DNA from: Shimia sp.
GTDB lineage: Bacteria > Pseudomonadota > Alphaproteobacteria > Rhodobacterales > Rhodobacteraceae
Reading direction: 5' to 3'
Assembly (NCBI RefSeq): GCF_022448905.1
Contig: NZ_JAKVCW010000004.1
Coordinates: 1 to 64,000 of the forward strand
DNA length: 64,000 bases
The position numbers and the translations under genes were made by a program. The notes below the pieces were generated by a model. The model was not told where the DNA came from. It made no database searches and saw only the letters and a program-made list of their open reading frames with translations. Shown in pieces: positions 1 through 8,018 of this stretch. How positions within the stretch are numbered: position 1 is the stretch's first letter; every line of letters starts with the position of its first letter.

Positions 1-36
1 CTCTCCCTTATCAAATCACCCTAATTGGACCCATAG

Positions 37-201
37 GTGCTGACGTCAGACAGCATCGATGCGAAGAACGATCAGAGGCGCAAAACAGAAGCCCTGGGGA
101 ACAAAGCCCGCCTTGATGCCATCCAAAGCAAACAGGAGATAGATCGAGATGTGGAGACGCAAGACGATACCGCTCTTATTGACCGCCTCACTCGTAACTA
201 G
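37..201 (+). pseudogene. C-terminal remnant of an Rz-like inner-membrane spanin
   Basis: The frame is open from just after two in-frame stops (22-24 and 34-36) to a stop at 199-201. It encodes a charged helical stretch ending in DRDVETQDDTALIDRLTRN, which I recognise as the usual C-terminus of small phage Rz-like proteins in roseobacter prophages. Spanin i-subunits need an N-terminal membrane helix, and none is visible here. The gene is therefore cut short, or its start lies beyond a break. Its end overlaps the start of the Rz1-like lipoprotein frame in another phase, which is the classical Rz/Rz1 arrangement. The identification rests on memory of family members, so it is moderate to low. Confidence 0.4.
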
Positions 202-358
202 CGCATGCTCTCAATCTCCCGCTGGAGATTTCTGCGACATTGCCGAACCTATCCGTTTCGAGCGTTATGTCGCTTCGGTGGTTGTGACAGGAGATCGCGA
301 CACCGCCGAAACGATAGATGCCCAGAACCGCTATGGGGAACGGCACTGCGGATGGTGA
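149..358 (+). CDS. Rz1-like outer-membrane spanin lipoprotein
   Basis: A 69-residue protein starts with basic residues (MWRRK), a short hydrophobic stretch and a lipobox (LVTSAC, Cys20), so it should be a lipoprotein. The C-terminus, IDAQNRYGERHCGW, is a pattern I know from small lysis-associated lipoproteins of roseobacter phages. The start lies inside the upstream Rz-like frame in another phase. In working phages the lipoprotein partners the Rz protein to fuse inner and outer membranes at lysis. Here the partner lacks its membrane anchor, so the pair is probably a relic. No clear ribosome binding site was required for the call because of the overlap. Confidence 0.55.
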   Translation: MWRRKTIPLLLTASLVTSACSQSPAGDFCDIAEPIRFERYVASVVVTGDRDTAETIDAQNRYGERHCGW

Positions 359-558
359 GCCATCCGCGATTTGTCATGCGTCGGTTATTGCGTGGCTTAC
401 CTTATAAGGCAGATAGACCGAGGCGGTCGAACTATTTGCCAGACACAACAGCCTCAAACACGCGAATGGTATCGGCTCCGTCATGCGCATAACGTGTCCA
501 TTGAGGTCTGTGTCAACGGCTGCGACCCTCGAGTAGCCAAGGATATTGCCTCGGCGGG

Positions 559-1245
559 TCAGCCGTTGTCTTGATCTCTGTGTTTTGTTGCGTTCGCAAA
601 TAATTTGATAGTTGGTGTGATCAGTGGCTTGTAGGCATAGCGCAACAACCACCCAGGGAGAACGTTGCCTCTTTCCTCATAGGCAACGCGCGCACGCGGA
701 TGCTCCATGAACCGAAACCCCGAAGGCCGATACCCTGGGTTTTGTATATGAAAAGCAATTCGATTGATGTACTTAATATTTTTATAACCATAGTGATCTG
801 GCGCAACCAAGCGAAGTGGAGCGCCATGTTGCTCGGCCAGAGGCTGATCATTCAATCGATCAGCCAAGATGACGTTATCTTGCAAGAGATCGCTTAGCGG
901 CAGGCTGGCCTTGGCTCCGTCTCGCGCTTTGAGAATGACAAAGGTTGCGTTTTCATCCGGTTTCGCTAAAGGGCGAATGAGTTCTTCAAAGACGTGTTTG
1001 AACAGGATTCCCTGCCATCGCAAGCCAAGACTGCTCCACGTTGTTACGCAATGGAAATCTGCAACAATCTCTACTCGGTGCAAGTTGGCAAGCTCTTCGC
1101 TCAGTGCCACCTCGTGCTCAACATCTCCAGATATGTGAAGGTTAGGATCATCATCTTGAGAGGGAAACCGATTTGCAAATTGAGTAAGACCAAATCTTGG
1201 CATCTCGCCTATATCAAATTGACCTTTGGGCAGCGGCAATGACAT
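559..1245 (-). CDS. Sulfite-oxidase-fold molybdopterin-dependent oxidoreductase (YuiH-like)
   Basis: About 228 residues. The centre (DFHCVTTWSSLGLRWQG) matches the oxidoreductase molybdopterin-binding domain of the sulfite oxidase family; its Cys is the expected ligand of the molybdenum. A second conserved block reads APLRLVAPDHYGYKNIKYI. The C-terminal tail ends in a family-typical hydrophobic LLRYAYKPLITPTIKLF. No signal peptide or dimerisation domain is seen, so this is the short stand-alone form and the substrate is unknown. I chose the ATG at 1245 over the ATG three codons upstream because AAAGGA then sits 8 bases before it; with the upstream ATG it would be too close. It lies inside the degraded integrative element, so it may be cargo. 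Confidence 0.75.
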   Translation of the reverse strand: MSLPLPKGQFDIGEMPRFGLTQFANRFPSQDDDPNLHISGDVEHEVALSEELANLHRVEIVADFHCVTTWSSLGLRWQGILFKHVFEELIRPLAKPDENATFVILKARDGAKASLPLSDLLQDNVILADRLNDQPLAEQHGAPLRLVAPDHYGYKNIKYINRIAFHIQNPGYRPSGFRFMEHPRARVAYEERGNVLPGWLLRYAYKPLITPTIKLFANATKHRDQDNG

Positions 1246-1413
1246 TTTCTGCATCCTTTAACCGTTTGTCTGAGAGATAGGATCCCGAGAAAGCTGAATA
1301 ATCGGGGTTTTCACTGTATGAAGTGTCTCGTTTTTCTCCACAAAATTGTGGACTTTCTCGCAATGATTAACACTATTTTTTTGAGGACACCTCTATGCGC
1401 CAATCAACCGCCA

Positions 1414-1767
1414 TTAGGCGTCCGAGACCAAACGACGCTCCTGATCAGGCGCGAGCAAAGTGCTCGTTTTCTTGGAAAGGGGTAAGGAACAGCCTCGATC
1501 GATTGCCTGCTCAACAGACTCCCTGTTCTTCATCACCAAGTAGAAAAATGAGGCTCTTGGATCATCGCGGATTGATCTAACATCTTCAATCCATTGTGGA
1601 AGCATCTTGATTTTTTCACCCTCGGCAACGCCGAGCGCGCTGCGTCCGTTTTCTTCTTGAGCGTAGGCAAAGATATTGCCGCAAGTATATTTCTGGTAAC
1701 CGTCGTAGCGCCGTTTCGAAAGATGTTCTTGCGGACGTTCTGAACAGATAACGTATAAGCCTGTCAT
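1414..1767 (-). CDS. Hypothetical protein, 117 residues
   Basis: I do not recognise a family. The frame looks genuine: an AGGAAAA ribosome binding site lies just upstream of the ATG, codon use resembles its neighbours, and the sequence mixes charged and hydrophobic residues without low complexity. Features that can be seen are MTGLYVICSERPQEHLSKRRY at the start, a WIEDVRSIRDDPRASFFYLV block in the middle and a basic C-terminus. There is no signal peptide or membrane segment. It sits between the molybdopterin oxidoreductase and the methylase stub, within the element that ends at the tRNA-Arg attachment site, so it may be element cargo. Confidence 0.5.
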   Translation of the reverse strand: MTGLYVICSERPQEHLSKRRYDGYQKYTCGNIFAYAQEENGRSALGVAEGEKIKMLPQWIEDVRSIRDDPRASFFYLVMKNRESVEQAIDRGCSLPLSKKTSTLLAPDQERRLVSDA

Positions 1768-2163
1768 GAGTGTTTTCCTAATGTTTCTGCAACGAAACCA
1801 TAGGGCATACGAGAAGACAACGATGATAGAAGTTGTTCAAAACGTCTGTTTGTCCATTGGTTAGTACAAACAGACACTGGCGCACATTTATCAACCGATA
1901 TTTCCCAAGTATTTTGGTGTTTGGGTGAAGCTGACGGATTTTACCGTTGTTTTCAAGCTCGGCGTTAGCCGCGTCAGCTGGCTTGGCGGCTTCGCGGTGC
2001 TTGCAGGCGTTATTGCGAAGATTTCCGGCGGTTTTTATCCATTTGGGCAGCGCCAAGACGCTGCTGTGGAGCCACTTTTGTTCGGTTTTCTGTGAATGAG
2101 GCGTCATGCAAGCCTCGGCGGCGGCTCAAGCACATGTTTTGATGGCTATGGCCATTTTCAAGT
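1768..2163. other. Stretch without a supported gene
   Basis: About 400 bases between the 117-residue gene and the methylase stub. A GTG-started plus-strand frame of 56 codons (1925-2095) has a hydrophobic middle, and a long minus-strand frame also crosses the region, but neither has a convincing start signal or a family I recognise. The 3' part would be where the missing body of the adenine methylase should lie; I could not read methylase motifs in it. It is best described as degraded element DNA. Confidence 0.4.
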
Positions 2164-2373
2164 GTGATTTCAACTTTGGCTATGGGGGAGCAGCGCCGAG
2201 ACATCAAAGGCGCATTTGTGATGTCCATCAATGACACACCCGAGATCCGGGAGTGGTTTGATGGTTTCCATATCTATGAAGTGCGGTTGAACTATACGAT
2301 CGCCAAGTCAGGCGGCAAGAAGGTCCAGGAGCTTATCATCTCAAACCGCGAGTCGCGGGCAGGGCTGCTGTAA
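2164..2373 (+). pseudogene. C-terminal stub of a phage-type D12-class DNA adenine methylase
   Basis: The translated stretch GEQRRDIKGAFVMSINDTPE is the tail of the D12 (Dam-like) adenine methylase domain, where a beta strand leading to SINDTPEIR precedes the last helix. It is followed by the family's typical ending, ELIISNR. The catalytic DPPY motif and the AdoMet-binding FxGxG motif are absent because nothing upstream is in frame. Full-length phage-borne members are roughly 250-280 residues, so about three quarters of the gene is missing. The apparent start is a GTG inside the conserved region, which also argues for a fragment rather than a small gene. Confidence 0.65.
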
Positions 2374-2666
2374 CTGCGGGGCAGCAGCCTTTGTGCTGCC
2401 TCAAGTTGGCGTTTCACACATTCACCCTTTGTTTTGCGTATGTCCTGTGAAACTAAAAGGCTAAGTGTTTGGCTCGGCTGGCTCTTCGCTAGTTTTAGGT
2501 TCTGGCGCCAAACAGGGCAGTCTATCGCGATCTTGCGGCGGGCTGTAGGTAAGTCTGTTTCAGCCCCGACAATCCCGACAAACATTTCCTTCCTAAACCG
2601 CCCAAAGCGTCCGCAGTGGTCGCATTGGATTTCGACGGTTTTGAAGGGCCAGCCGCGTGATTTCAT
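2292..2666 (-). CDS. Small CxxC hypothetical protein, possibly a broken phage-associated gene
   Basis: The N-terminal part resembles a small family common near phage genes in Rhizobiales and Rhodobacterales: it opens with TVEIQCDHCGRFGRF, a CxxC knuckle, and continues with VGIVGAETDLP and a DCP motif. After about residue 55 the resemblance ends, and the last 27 codons lie antisense to the methylase stub. The original gene was therefore probably shorter, or its end was replaced during decay. The function is unknown; a zinc-binding fold is only suggested by the cysteines. No strong ribosome binding site is visible upstream of the ATG. Confidence 0.35.
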   Translation of the reverse strand: MKSRGWPFKTVEIQCDHCGRFGRFRKEMFVGIVGAETDLPTARRKIAIDCPVWRQNLKLAKSQPSQTLSLLVSQDIRKTKGECVKRQLEAAQRLLPRSYSSPARDSRFEMISSWTFLPPDLAIV

Positions 2667-2800
2667 GTCTATCTGGCCTTACGTGAACAAAAAGGGAGTG
2701 GCCCCTGTTTTGCCCTTGTTTCATGTATTGGGGTCTCAACTATAGGAGCCGAAAACGGGAACAAACAGGGGCTTTACCGCGAATTCGCTTACTAGTAGCG

Positions 2801-2847
2801 CCCTCCGAAGGCAGAGGCCAGAGGTTCGAATCCTCTCAGGTGCGCCA
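2801..2847 (+). repeat. 3' half of tRNA-Arg(CCG): attachment-site duplication
   Basis: This segment reads as the 3' part of a tRNA-Arg with anticodon CCG. It contains the anticodon loop and 3' stem (CCTCCGAAGG), the variable loop, a T arm (AGAGG, TTCGAAT, CCTCT) and an acceptor strand ending in GCGCCA. The matching 5' acceptor strand (GCACCTG) and D arm are absent upstream, so it is not a functional gene. Tyrosine-recombinase elements commonly integrate at a tRNA 3' end and leave such a partial copy at one border. The intact tRNA should lie at the other end of the element, left of this window. Confidence 0.7.
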
Positions 2848-3357
2848 CTTCTCTTAACAATTAGACGTTGATCGCCCCCGAAGAGATTCGGTTTTTGCGC
2901 GCCAATTGTGGCGCAAACCGGCGGACTTTGAGGCGCAAATTTGGCGCGTTGGGGCAGCCTGGAGGCACCATTGTGGCAACATTTGGGCATGCCCAAACTG
3001 CCTAAAATCCCGCTAACATCGCTTTTCGGCCGATTTTGAATTTCCCGACTGGGAACCCCCTGTTTTTCAGGGGTTTAAGCCAAGATTATCGAAGCCCAAA
3101 CAATTTGAAATGAAGCTGTCCGGTATTGTCCGTTTCCTGTTTGGGACTCGTAAGCCCTGCCGATCTACCACTGAGGGTGGGATTTTAACGGCTCAGGGGT
3201 GGGCCATAGGTGGGAACGAGTAGATGTCTCTCAAACATACGAGCTTCATCAAGACCAAGACGCATAGATCGGTCGCTATGCACTCAGAAGGGTGTGCGCA
3301 GACGCAGCAGGATCAAAACCTGGCCGCGACTTTGTAACGATTTCTGAGGATAGTTAG
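2848..3357. other. Intergenic region after the attachment site
   Basis: About 500 bases with no gene I can support. It contains a strong short hairpin at 3054-3077 (CCCCTG, TTTTT loop, CAGGGG) without a following T run. The last 20 bases before the next gene contain GAGGA at 3346-3350, the likely ribosome binding site of the RTX protein. A segment near 3145-3180 faintly resembles an antisense tRNA D arm but cannot be folded into a tRNA. Confidence 0.5.
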
Positions 3358-6300
3358 ATGCCTATTACCATTACTGTGGATCGCAGTAGTGCGCCGATAG
3401 AGGTGCGCCCGGACATGTTTGGTGTGAACCTGCTGACCAGCACTAACGAGGTCAACGGGGTTCCAAATGACCGCTATGTGGAAGCTGTGGAATTGGTAGG
3501 AGCCACGCGGTTGCGCTATCCGGCCGGACGTGCAGCCAACGAACAGATTACCGAGTTGGATCGTGGTGAAAGTGGTTTCAACCAGATCCGCGAAGATGTG
3601 CGCAACTACTTAGATTGGGTCATGGAGAATGATGCGCGCACCACCCTTGTGGTGCCTGCATTGGCGGATGCGCATACCAATCAGCAAGACATTCGGGACT
3701 GGGCTGAACTGGTTCTGGAATACATGGGTGACAAGGCTGAATTGATTGTCGGCTATGAAATCGGAAATGAGTTCTGGCAAACCATCGATGAAGTAAAATA
3801 CGGCGAATATGCAGAAGACATCGCGAACGCTCTGCGTGGAGCCACTGTTGACGGCTATCAGCCCGAAATTTGGGTTCAAACCGCCAACGTGGCCGGTGGC
3901 GCGTCCAATTACAAAGGCGGCAATTTTGGCTCGATCAGTGATGCTGATGCTATTGCGGCTATGGAGCATTGGGACGAGGATCATCGGCCTAGTGATTGGA
4001 GCGATTCCCAATCTGCAGAGCAATATTACAAAAGCCTAAATGGCTATGAAAAACGCATTGTCAAAGGCAACCTCGAGCTGCTGGAGCAGCTTGATGCGGA
4101 CCACAACATTGCCAATGGGTTTCAGACCAATAGCGCGACTTCCGCCATTGATGGCATTGTAGCGCATTATTACTTCGACAAGGAACTCGAGGGCTACGAT
4201 CAGAGCGAGTCTCTGACGCGTTCAGAAAACAAATACCTGGATTTGCGGTTTTCAACTTGGGAAGCCATGTTGCCCCAGGATTTGAGCATTCAGATGACAG
4301 AGTGGAATGTCGAAACCGGGCACTGGCATTGGTTGGGCCTTAAGGCGGCCGGTGTAGTGGTCGAGCAGTTTCAGAACATGGTTGAGATGGGTGTAGATGG
4401 TGCGGACTTCTGGACCGTGCGTCACAATACGTCCACATCGATTGCTGGCGGCAATGCGGATGACAATCCGGTAGAATTGACACCTGCTGGCGTGATGTTG
4501 CAGCTGATGTCGGAGAGCTTAAACCCGGACGAGGGCGCCATGTACGCCCTATCTACTGATGGCTTTGACGAGACAAAGCTGGAGGTCAACGCCTATTCAA
4601 ATGGCTACACAAGCGTTGTGTATGTCACCTCACACACCGAGACCTTTAACAAGAGTTTTTCTCTGGATTTGACCGAGCTGGTCGGCGACGCAGAGGCCTG
4701 GAGTGGCCGGGTGGTCGGCATGGATGCGAGTTCGTCGGACGGATTTAGCGACAATGCGGCTTATGACGAGCATGGCAATCTGGTACAGCGGGTTGGAAAG
4801 CGGACCATTGATAGTGCTGAGCGGGCAGATCTGATCGAGGTTCTAGGCGATGCCTATGATGACAGCTTGATCAAGGAAAGCTCCGGTAGCTGGAAGACCT
4901 ATTTGCCCAAACCGGAGGACATTTATGTTCGGCCTGGCGTTGGCAATCCAACATCGTTAGATGATTTTTACTTTGCGACGGAAACAGACGTTGCCGGCTC
5001 GCTGACACTTCTCAGTCAGTCGCAGCTTGGTAGTAGTGCGAGCAACATAAGTTTTCGATTGAACCCCTATGAGGTGATTGAAATCACGCTGGAGCATTCC
5101 AACGTGCAATCCGGTGACGGCTCGTCAGAAGTGATGCGCGGCGGTTACGGCGTAGATGAGTTCAATGGCAGCGGAGGCGATGATTTCCTGCGTGGCTACG
5201 ACGGTATGGATATCCTTGTCGGCGGCACCGGGCACGACTCTGTTTATGGTGATGCAGGAAATGACCGCTTGGAAGGTAAATCCGGCCACGACCGCCTGTA
5301 CGGAGGCACCGGAGATGACAAACTTGTGGGCGGTGACGGCGACGATTATCTTCGCGACGACGCCGGAAGAGATGACTTCTTTGGTGGCAACGGGATAGAT
5401 ACGGTTTCCTATTGGGGGCACACAAAAGGTGTCTCAGTGAGCCTAAAGTCTGGCAACAATTCCAGCGCAGACACTTATAACAGCATTGAGAATCTGTACG
5501 GTTCAAATATCGCCAATGACACGTTGTTCGGCGATGATGCGGACAATTTGCTGTACGGCGCCGGTGAAGATGACCGGTTGTATGGTTACGCTGGCAATGA
5601 CACCCTTAAAGGGGGAGATGGCGACGATTATCTGCGTGATGACGCGGGCAGTGATGTTTTCCTAGGTGGGGATGGCGAAGATACAGTGTCCTATTGGGGG
5701 CATTCTCAGGGTATGACCGTGAACCTGACCACAGGGTATAACACTGGTGGCGATAGCTATGAGAGTATTGAACATCTTCTTGGATCCAATTTTGCGGATG
5801 ACACGTTTTATGGAAACGCCCGTGGGAACACACTGGATGGAGCAAATGGTGACGACACGCTCTTCGGATATGACGGTGATGATTCCTTAGTAGGACGTGA
5901 AGGAAAAGATCGACTGTATGGTGGTACGGGGGACGACACACTTTTAGGTGGCGACGATGACGACTATCTGCGCGACGAGTCCGGGCGGGACCTTTTTGAC
6001 GGCGGATCTGGGCGCGACATGGCTTCTTATTGGGGGCATGGTTCCGGCGTATCGGTCAACCTTTCAACGGGATACAGCAGCAGCGGCGATACCTATATCA
6101 GCATTGAAGACCTGCTCGGGTCCAACAATGCTGACGACCGTCTGACCGGAAACTCCGGTGACAACTACCTCCGTGGTGCCTCTGGTGATGACACCTTGGC
6201 TGGAGAGGGCGGAGATGACAGTCTACGTGGTGACAATGGGGCGGATATCCTGATCGGCGGCACCGGGGCAGATAGCCTCCTTGGCGGTTCCGGGAACGAT

Positions 6301-7338
6301 AGCCTAATCGGTGACGATGGAGAGGATCGTCTTTATGGGGACACAGGTAACGACACCCTAATCGGAGGGGATGGAAACGATTACCTGCGCGACGAATCCG
6401 GTCGAGATGTCTTTGACGGCGGAGCCGGACGAGATACGGCCGCGTATTGGGGCCATGCCACTGGCGTTACCGTGAACCTTGAAACAGGCGTAAACAGCAG
6501 TGGTGATACGTACATCAGCATTGAAGATCTCTTAGGGTCAAACAAAGCGGCAGATCACCTGACCGGCGATTCTCAAGCCAACTACATTCGGGGCGCGTTT
6601 GGAAATGACACTTTGATCGGTGGCTACGGCGGTGACACACTTAGCGGAGACCAAGGAAGCGATGTTCTTGAGGGCGGACTTGGCGCAGATAGCCTGTTTG
6701 GCGGAAGCAATAATGATGTCCTAAGCGGTGGTGACAACGATGACCGCCTTTACGGCGACAGCGGGAACGATACATTGCTCGGCGGGAACGGAGACGACTA
6801 TTTGCGAGACGATTCAGGTCGAGACGTTTTTGATGGTGGTAACGGTCGAGACATGGCTGCGTACTGGGGGCATTTATCTGGCGTCACCGTGAACCTTGAG
6901 ACTGGTGAAAACAGTTCTGCAGACACATACATCAGCATTGAAGACCTGTTGGGGTCCGATCATGCAGCGGATCACTTGACCGGTGACGCGCAAGCAAACT
7001 ATCTGCGTGGAGCTGCCGGTGACGATACTTTGATCGGTGGAGGAGGCAACGACACTCTGCGCGGTGATGCCGGTGACGACGTCATGACCGGTGGGGATGG
7101 CAGCGATCTGTTCCTGTTCCACAATGATTTTGGCCAGGATATTGTGAGCGATTTTGACCTCGCCGAGGATGTATTGAGCTTTGCGTCTGTTGATGCGCTG
7201 ACGAGTTTCTCTGATGTAGTCAACAATCACGCCACTCAAGTGGGGTCGGACGTGGTGATTTCTGTCAGCGGTAGCCATGAAATTTCGCTGGAAGATGTAA
7301 CGCTTGGCGATTTGGCTGCGCACCACTTTGACTTTTAA
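3358..7338 (+). CDS. RTX-repeat protein with a glycoside-hydrolase-like N-terminal domain
   Basis: 1326 residues, ribosome binding site GAGGA, no Sec signal peptide. Residues about 1-400 look like a clan-A TIM-barrel glycosidase: GYEIGNEFW offers an acid/base Glu138 and QMTEWNVE a nucleophile Glu315, the spacing expected for such enzymes. Residues about 400-590 would be a beta-rich domain. From about 594 to 1255 there are RTX calcium-binding nonapeptides (GGxGxDxLx) interrupted by five copies of a YWGH-containing module. The last ~70 residues (DLFLFHNDFGQDIVSDF onwards) are the typical end of RTX proteins exported by type I secretion. No ABC or membrane-fusion gene is nearby. It is probably a secreted polysaccharide-active enzyme; the substrate cannot be read from the sequence. 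Confidence 0.8.
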   Translation: MPITITVDRSSAPIEVRPDMFGVNLLTSTNEVNGVPNDRYVEAVELVGATRLRYPAGRAANEQITELDRGESGFNQIREDVRNYLDWVMENDARTTLVVPALADAHTNQQDIRDWAELVLEYMGDKAELIVGYEIGNEFWQTIDEVKYGEYAEDIANALRGATVDGYQPEIWVQTANVAGGASNYKGGNFGSISDADAIAAMEHWDEDHRPSDWSDSQSAEQYYKSLNGYEKRIVKGNLELLEQLDADHNIANGFQTNSATSAIDGIVAHYYFDKELEGYDQSESLTRSENKYLDLRFSTWEAMLPQDLSIQMTEWNVETGHWHWLGLKAAGVVVEQFQNMVEMGVDGADFWTVRHNTSTSIAGGNADDNPVELTPAGVMLQLMSESLNPDEGAMYALSTDGFDETKLEVNAYSNGYTSVVYVTSHTETFNKSFSLDLTELVGDAEAWSGRVVGMDASSSDGFSDNAAYDEHGNLVQRVGKRTIDSAERADLIEVLGDAYDDSLIKESSGSWKTYLPKPEDIYVRPGVGNPTSLDDFYFATETDVAGSLTLLSQSQLGSSASNISFRLNPYEVIEITLEHSNVQSGDGSSEVMRGGYGVDEFNGSGGDDFLRGYDGMDILVGGTGHDSVYGDAGNDRLEGKSGHDRLYGGTGDDKLVGGDGDDYLRDDAGRDDFFGGNGIDTVSYWGHTKGVSVSLKSGNNSSADTYNSIENLYGSNIANDTLFGDDADNLLYGAGEDDRLYGYAGNDTLKGGDGDDYLRDDAGSDVFLGGDGEDTVSYWGHSQGMTVNLTTGYNTGGDSYESIEHLLGSNFADDTFYGNARGNTLDGANGDDTLFGYDGDDSLVGREGKDRLYGGTGDDTLLGGDDDDYLRDESGRDLFDGGSGRDMASYWGHGSGVSVNLSTGYSSSGDTYISIEDLLGSNNADDRLTGNSGDNYLRGASGDDTLAGEGGDDSLRGDNGADILIGGTGADSLLGGSGNDSLIGDDGEDRLYGDTGNDTLIGGDGNDYLRDESGRDVFDGGAGRDTAAYWGHATGVTVNLETGVNSSGDTYISIEDLLGSNKAADHLTGDSQANYIRGAFGNDTLIGGYGGDTLSGDQGSDVLEGGLGADSLFGGSNNDVLSGGDNDDRLYGDSGNDTLLGGNGDDYLRDDSGRDVFDGGNGRDMAAYWGHLSGVTVNLETGENSSADTYISIEDLLGSDHAADHLTGDAQANYLRGAAGDDTLIGGGGNDTLRGDAGDDVMTGGDGSDLFLFHNDFGQDIVSDFDLAEDVLSFASVDALTSFSDVVNNHATQVGSDVVISVSGSHEISLEDVTLGDLAAHHFDF

Positions 7339-7348
7339 AGAAAATACA

Positions 7349-7373
7349 GACCGCTTCCGCGGTCCTTATTTTT
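7349..7373. terminator. Bidirectional terminator between convergent genes
   Basis: A perfect hairpin (GACCGC, TTCC, GCGGTC) is followed by CTTATTTTT on the plus strand and preceded by an A-rich stretch that becomes a T run on the minus strand. It lies between the end of the RTX gene and the end of the convergent nucleotidyltransferase gene. Confidence 0.7.
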
Positions 7374-7986
7374 GGAAAGACTGTCGCCATGTCTGCCATG
7401 CTTCGGGTGTGTCCAAGTCAGTTAACGCATGGCGTTCTGGAAGAGGAATAAAATGTACTCCGTCTGCGTGGGATTTTAGAACCGACCGCGCACCAACGTC
7501 GCCAGATAGGGCGCGCAATTCTCCAAACAGCTTTTTGGGAAAAACAACCGGGTGGCCCGGTTGGTTATCGATGGAAGTGGCGCGCAAAATTTTGTCTGCT
7601 TGCGCCTCGTGAGCCGAGATCATCGAGCGCAAGTCTTGCTCAGTGAGTTCCGGCATATCTGCAGGAACCACCATCACTCCGCTGGCCTGTGCTGGAAGTT
7701 GTGCAATGCCGGCACGCAGTGAATGGGCCATGCCTTCAGCTGCGTCAGGCACGGTGACTGTTTGGCAATCCAGCCCCGAAAGAGCAGAATACCTCGCTTC
7801 GTCGCCTTCCCGCAGGCACACCAGAACAAAATCACATACTGCGCAAGCATGGCCCGCAAGTTTGCGCAGCAAAGGTTTGCCGTCCACTTCTTCGAGAAGC
7901 TTGTCACCTCCGCGCATGCGAGAGGACGCGCCTGCCGCCAAAAGCAAAATGGCTATGTTGCTTTCAGTTGAATGATGTCTCGTCAT
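7366..7986 (-). CDS. MobA-like nucleotidyltransferase (MocA family)
   Basis: 206 residues. The N-terminal LLLAAGASSRMRGGDKLLEE is the nucleotide-binding signature (LAAGxSxRMG-x-K) of MobA-like NTP transferases. A second motif, VVPADMPELT, corresponds to the metal-binding PxDMP segment, and GHPVVFPKKLFGEL is the family's substrate loop. These features match MocA-type CTP:molybdopterin cytidylyltransferases, which finish the cofactor for xanthine-oxidase-type enzymes. Related members act on other sugars or cofactors, so the substrate is inferred. No molybdenum hydroxylase is adjacent. The gene converges on the RTX gene through the shared terminator. Confidence 0.75.
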   Translation of the reverse strand: MTRHHSTESNIAILLLAAGASSRMRGGDKLLEEVDGKPLLRKLAGHACAVCDFVLVCLREGDEARYSALSGLDCQTVTVPDAAEGMAHSLRAGIAQLPAQASGVMVVPADMPELTEQDLRSMISAHEAQADKILRATSIDNQPGHPVVFPKKLFGELRALSGDVGARSVLKSHADGVHFIPLPERHALTDLDTPEAWQTWRQSFQK

Positions 7987-8018
7987 ATAGGGACTTTGGC
8001 GTAGGCCTTGTTGAAAGG

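Noticed and set aside
1925..2095. GTG-started plus-strand frame of 56 codons with hydrophobic middle
   Set aside because: No ribosome binding site or family; lies in degraded element DNA. Kept only as part of the gap description.
2736..2996. 86-residue minus-strand frame containing IRTSGLCLRRA
   Set aside because: This is the well-known false gene read antisense across the 3' half of a tRNA; the segment is the tRNA-Arg remnant.
3145..3185. Sequence resembling an antisense tRNA D arm and anticodon stem
   Set aside because: No T arm or acceptor can be folded around it, so it is not a tRNA and may be chance similarity.
5125..7326. Several long frames opposite the RTX region and a repetitive appearance suggestive of a CRISPR array
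   Set aside because: The repeats are degenerate coding repeats of the RTX protein; the opposite frames are their shadows.
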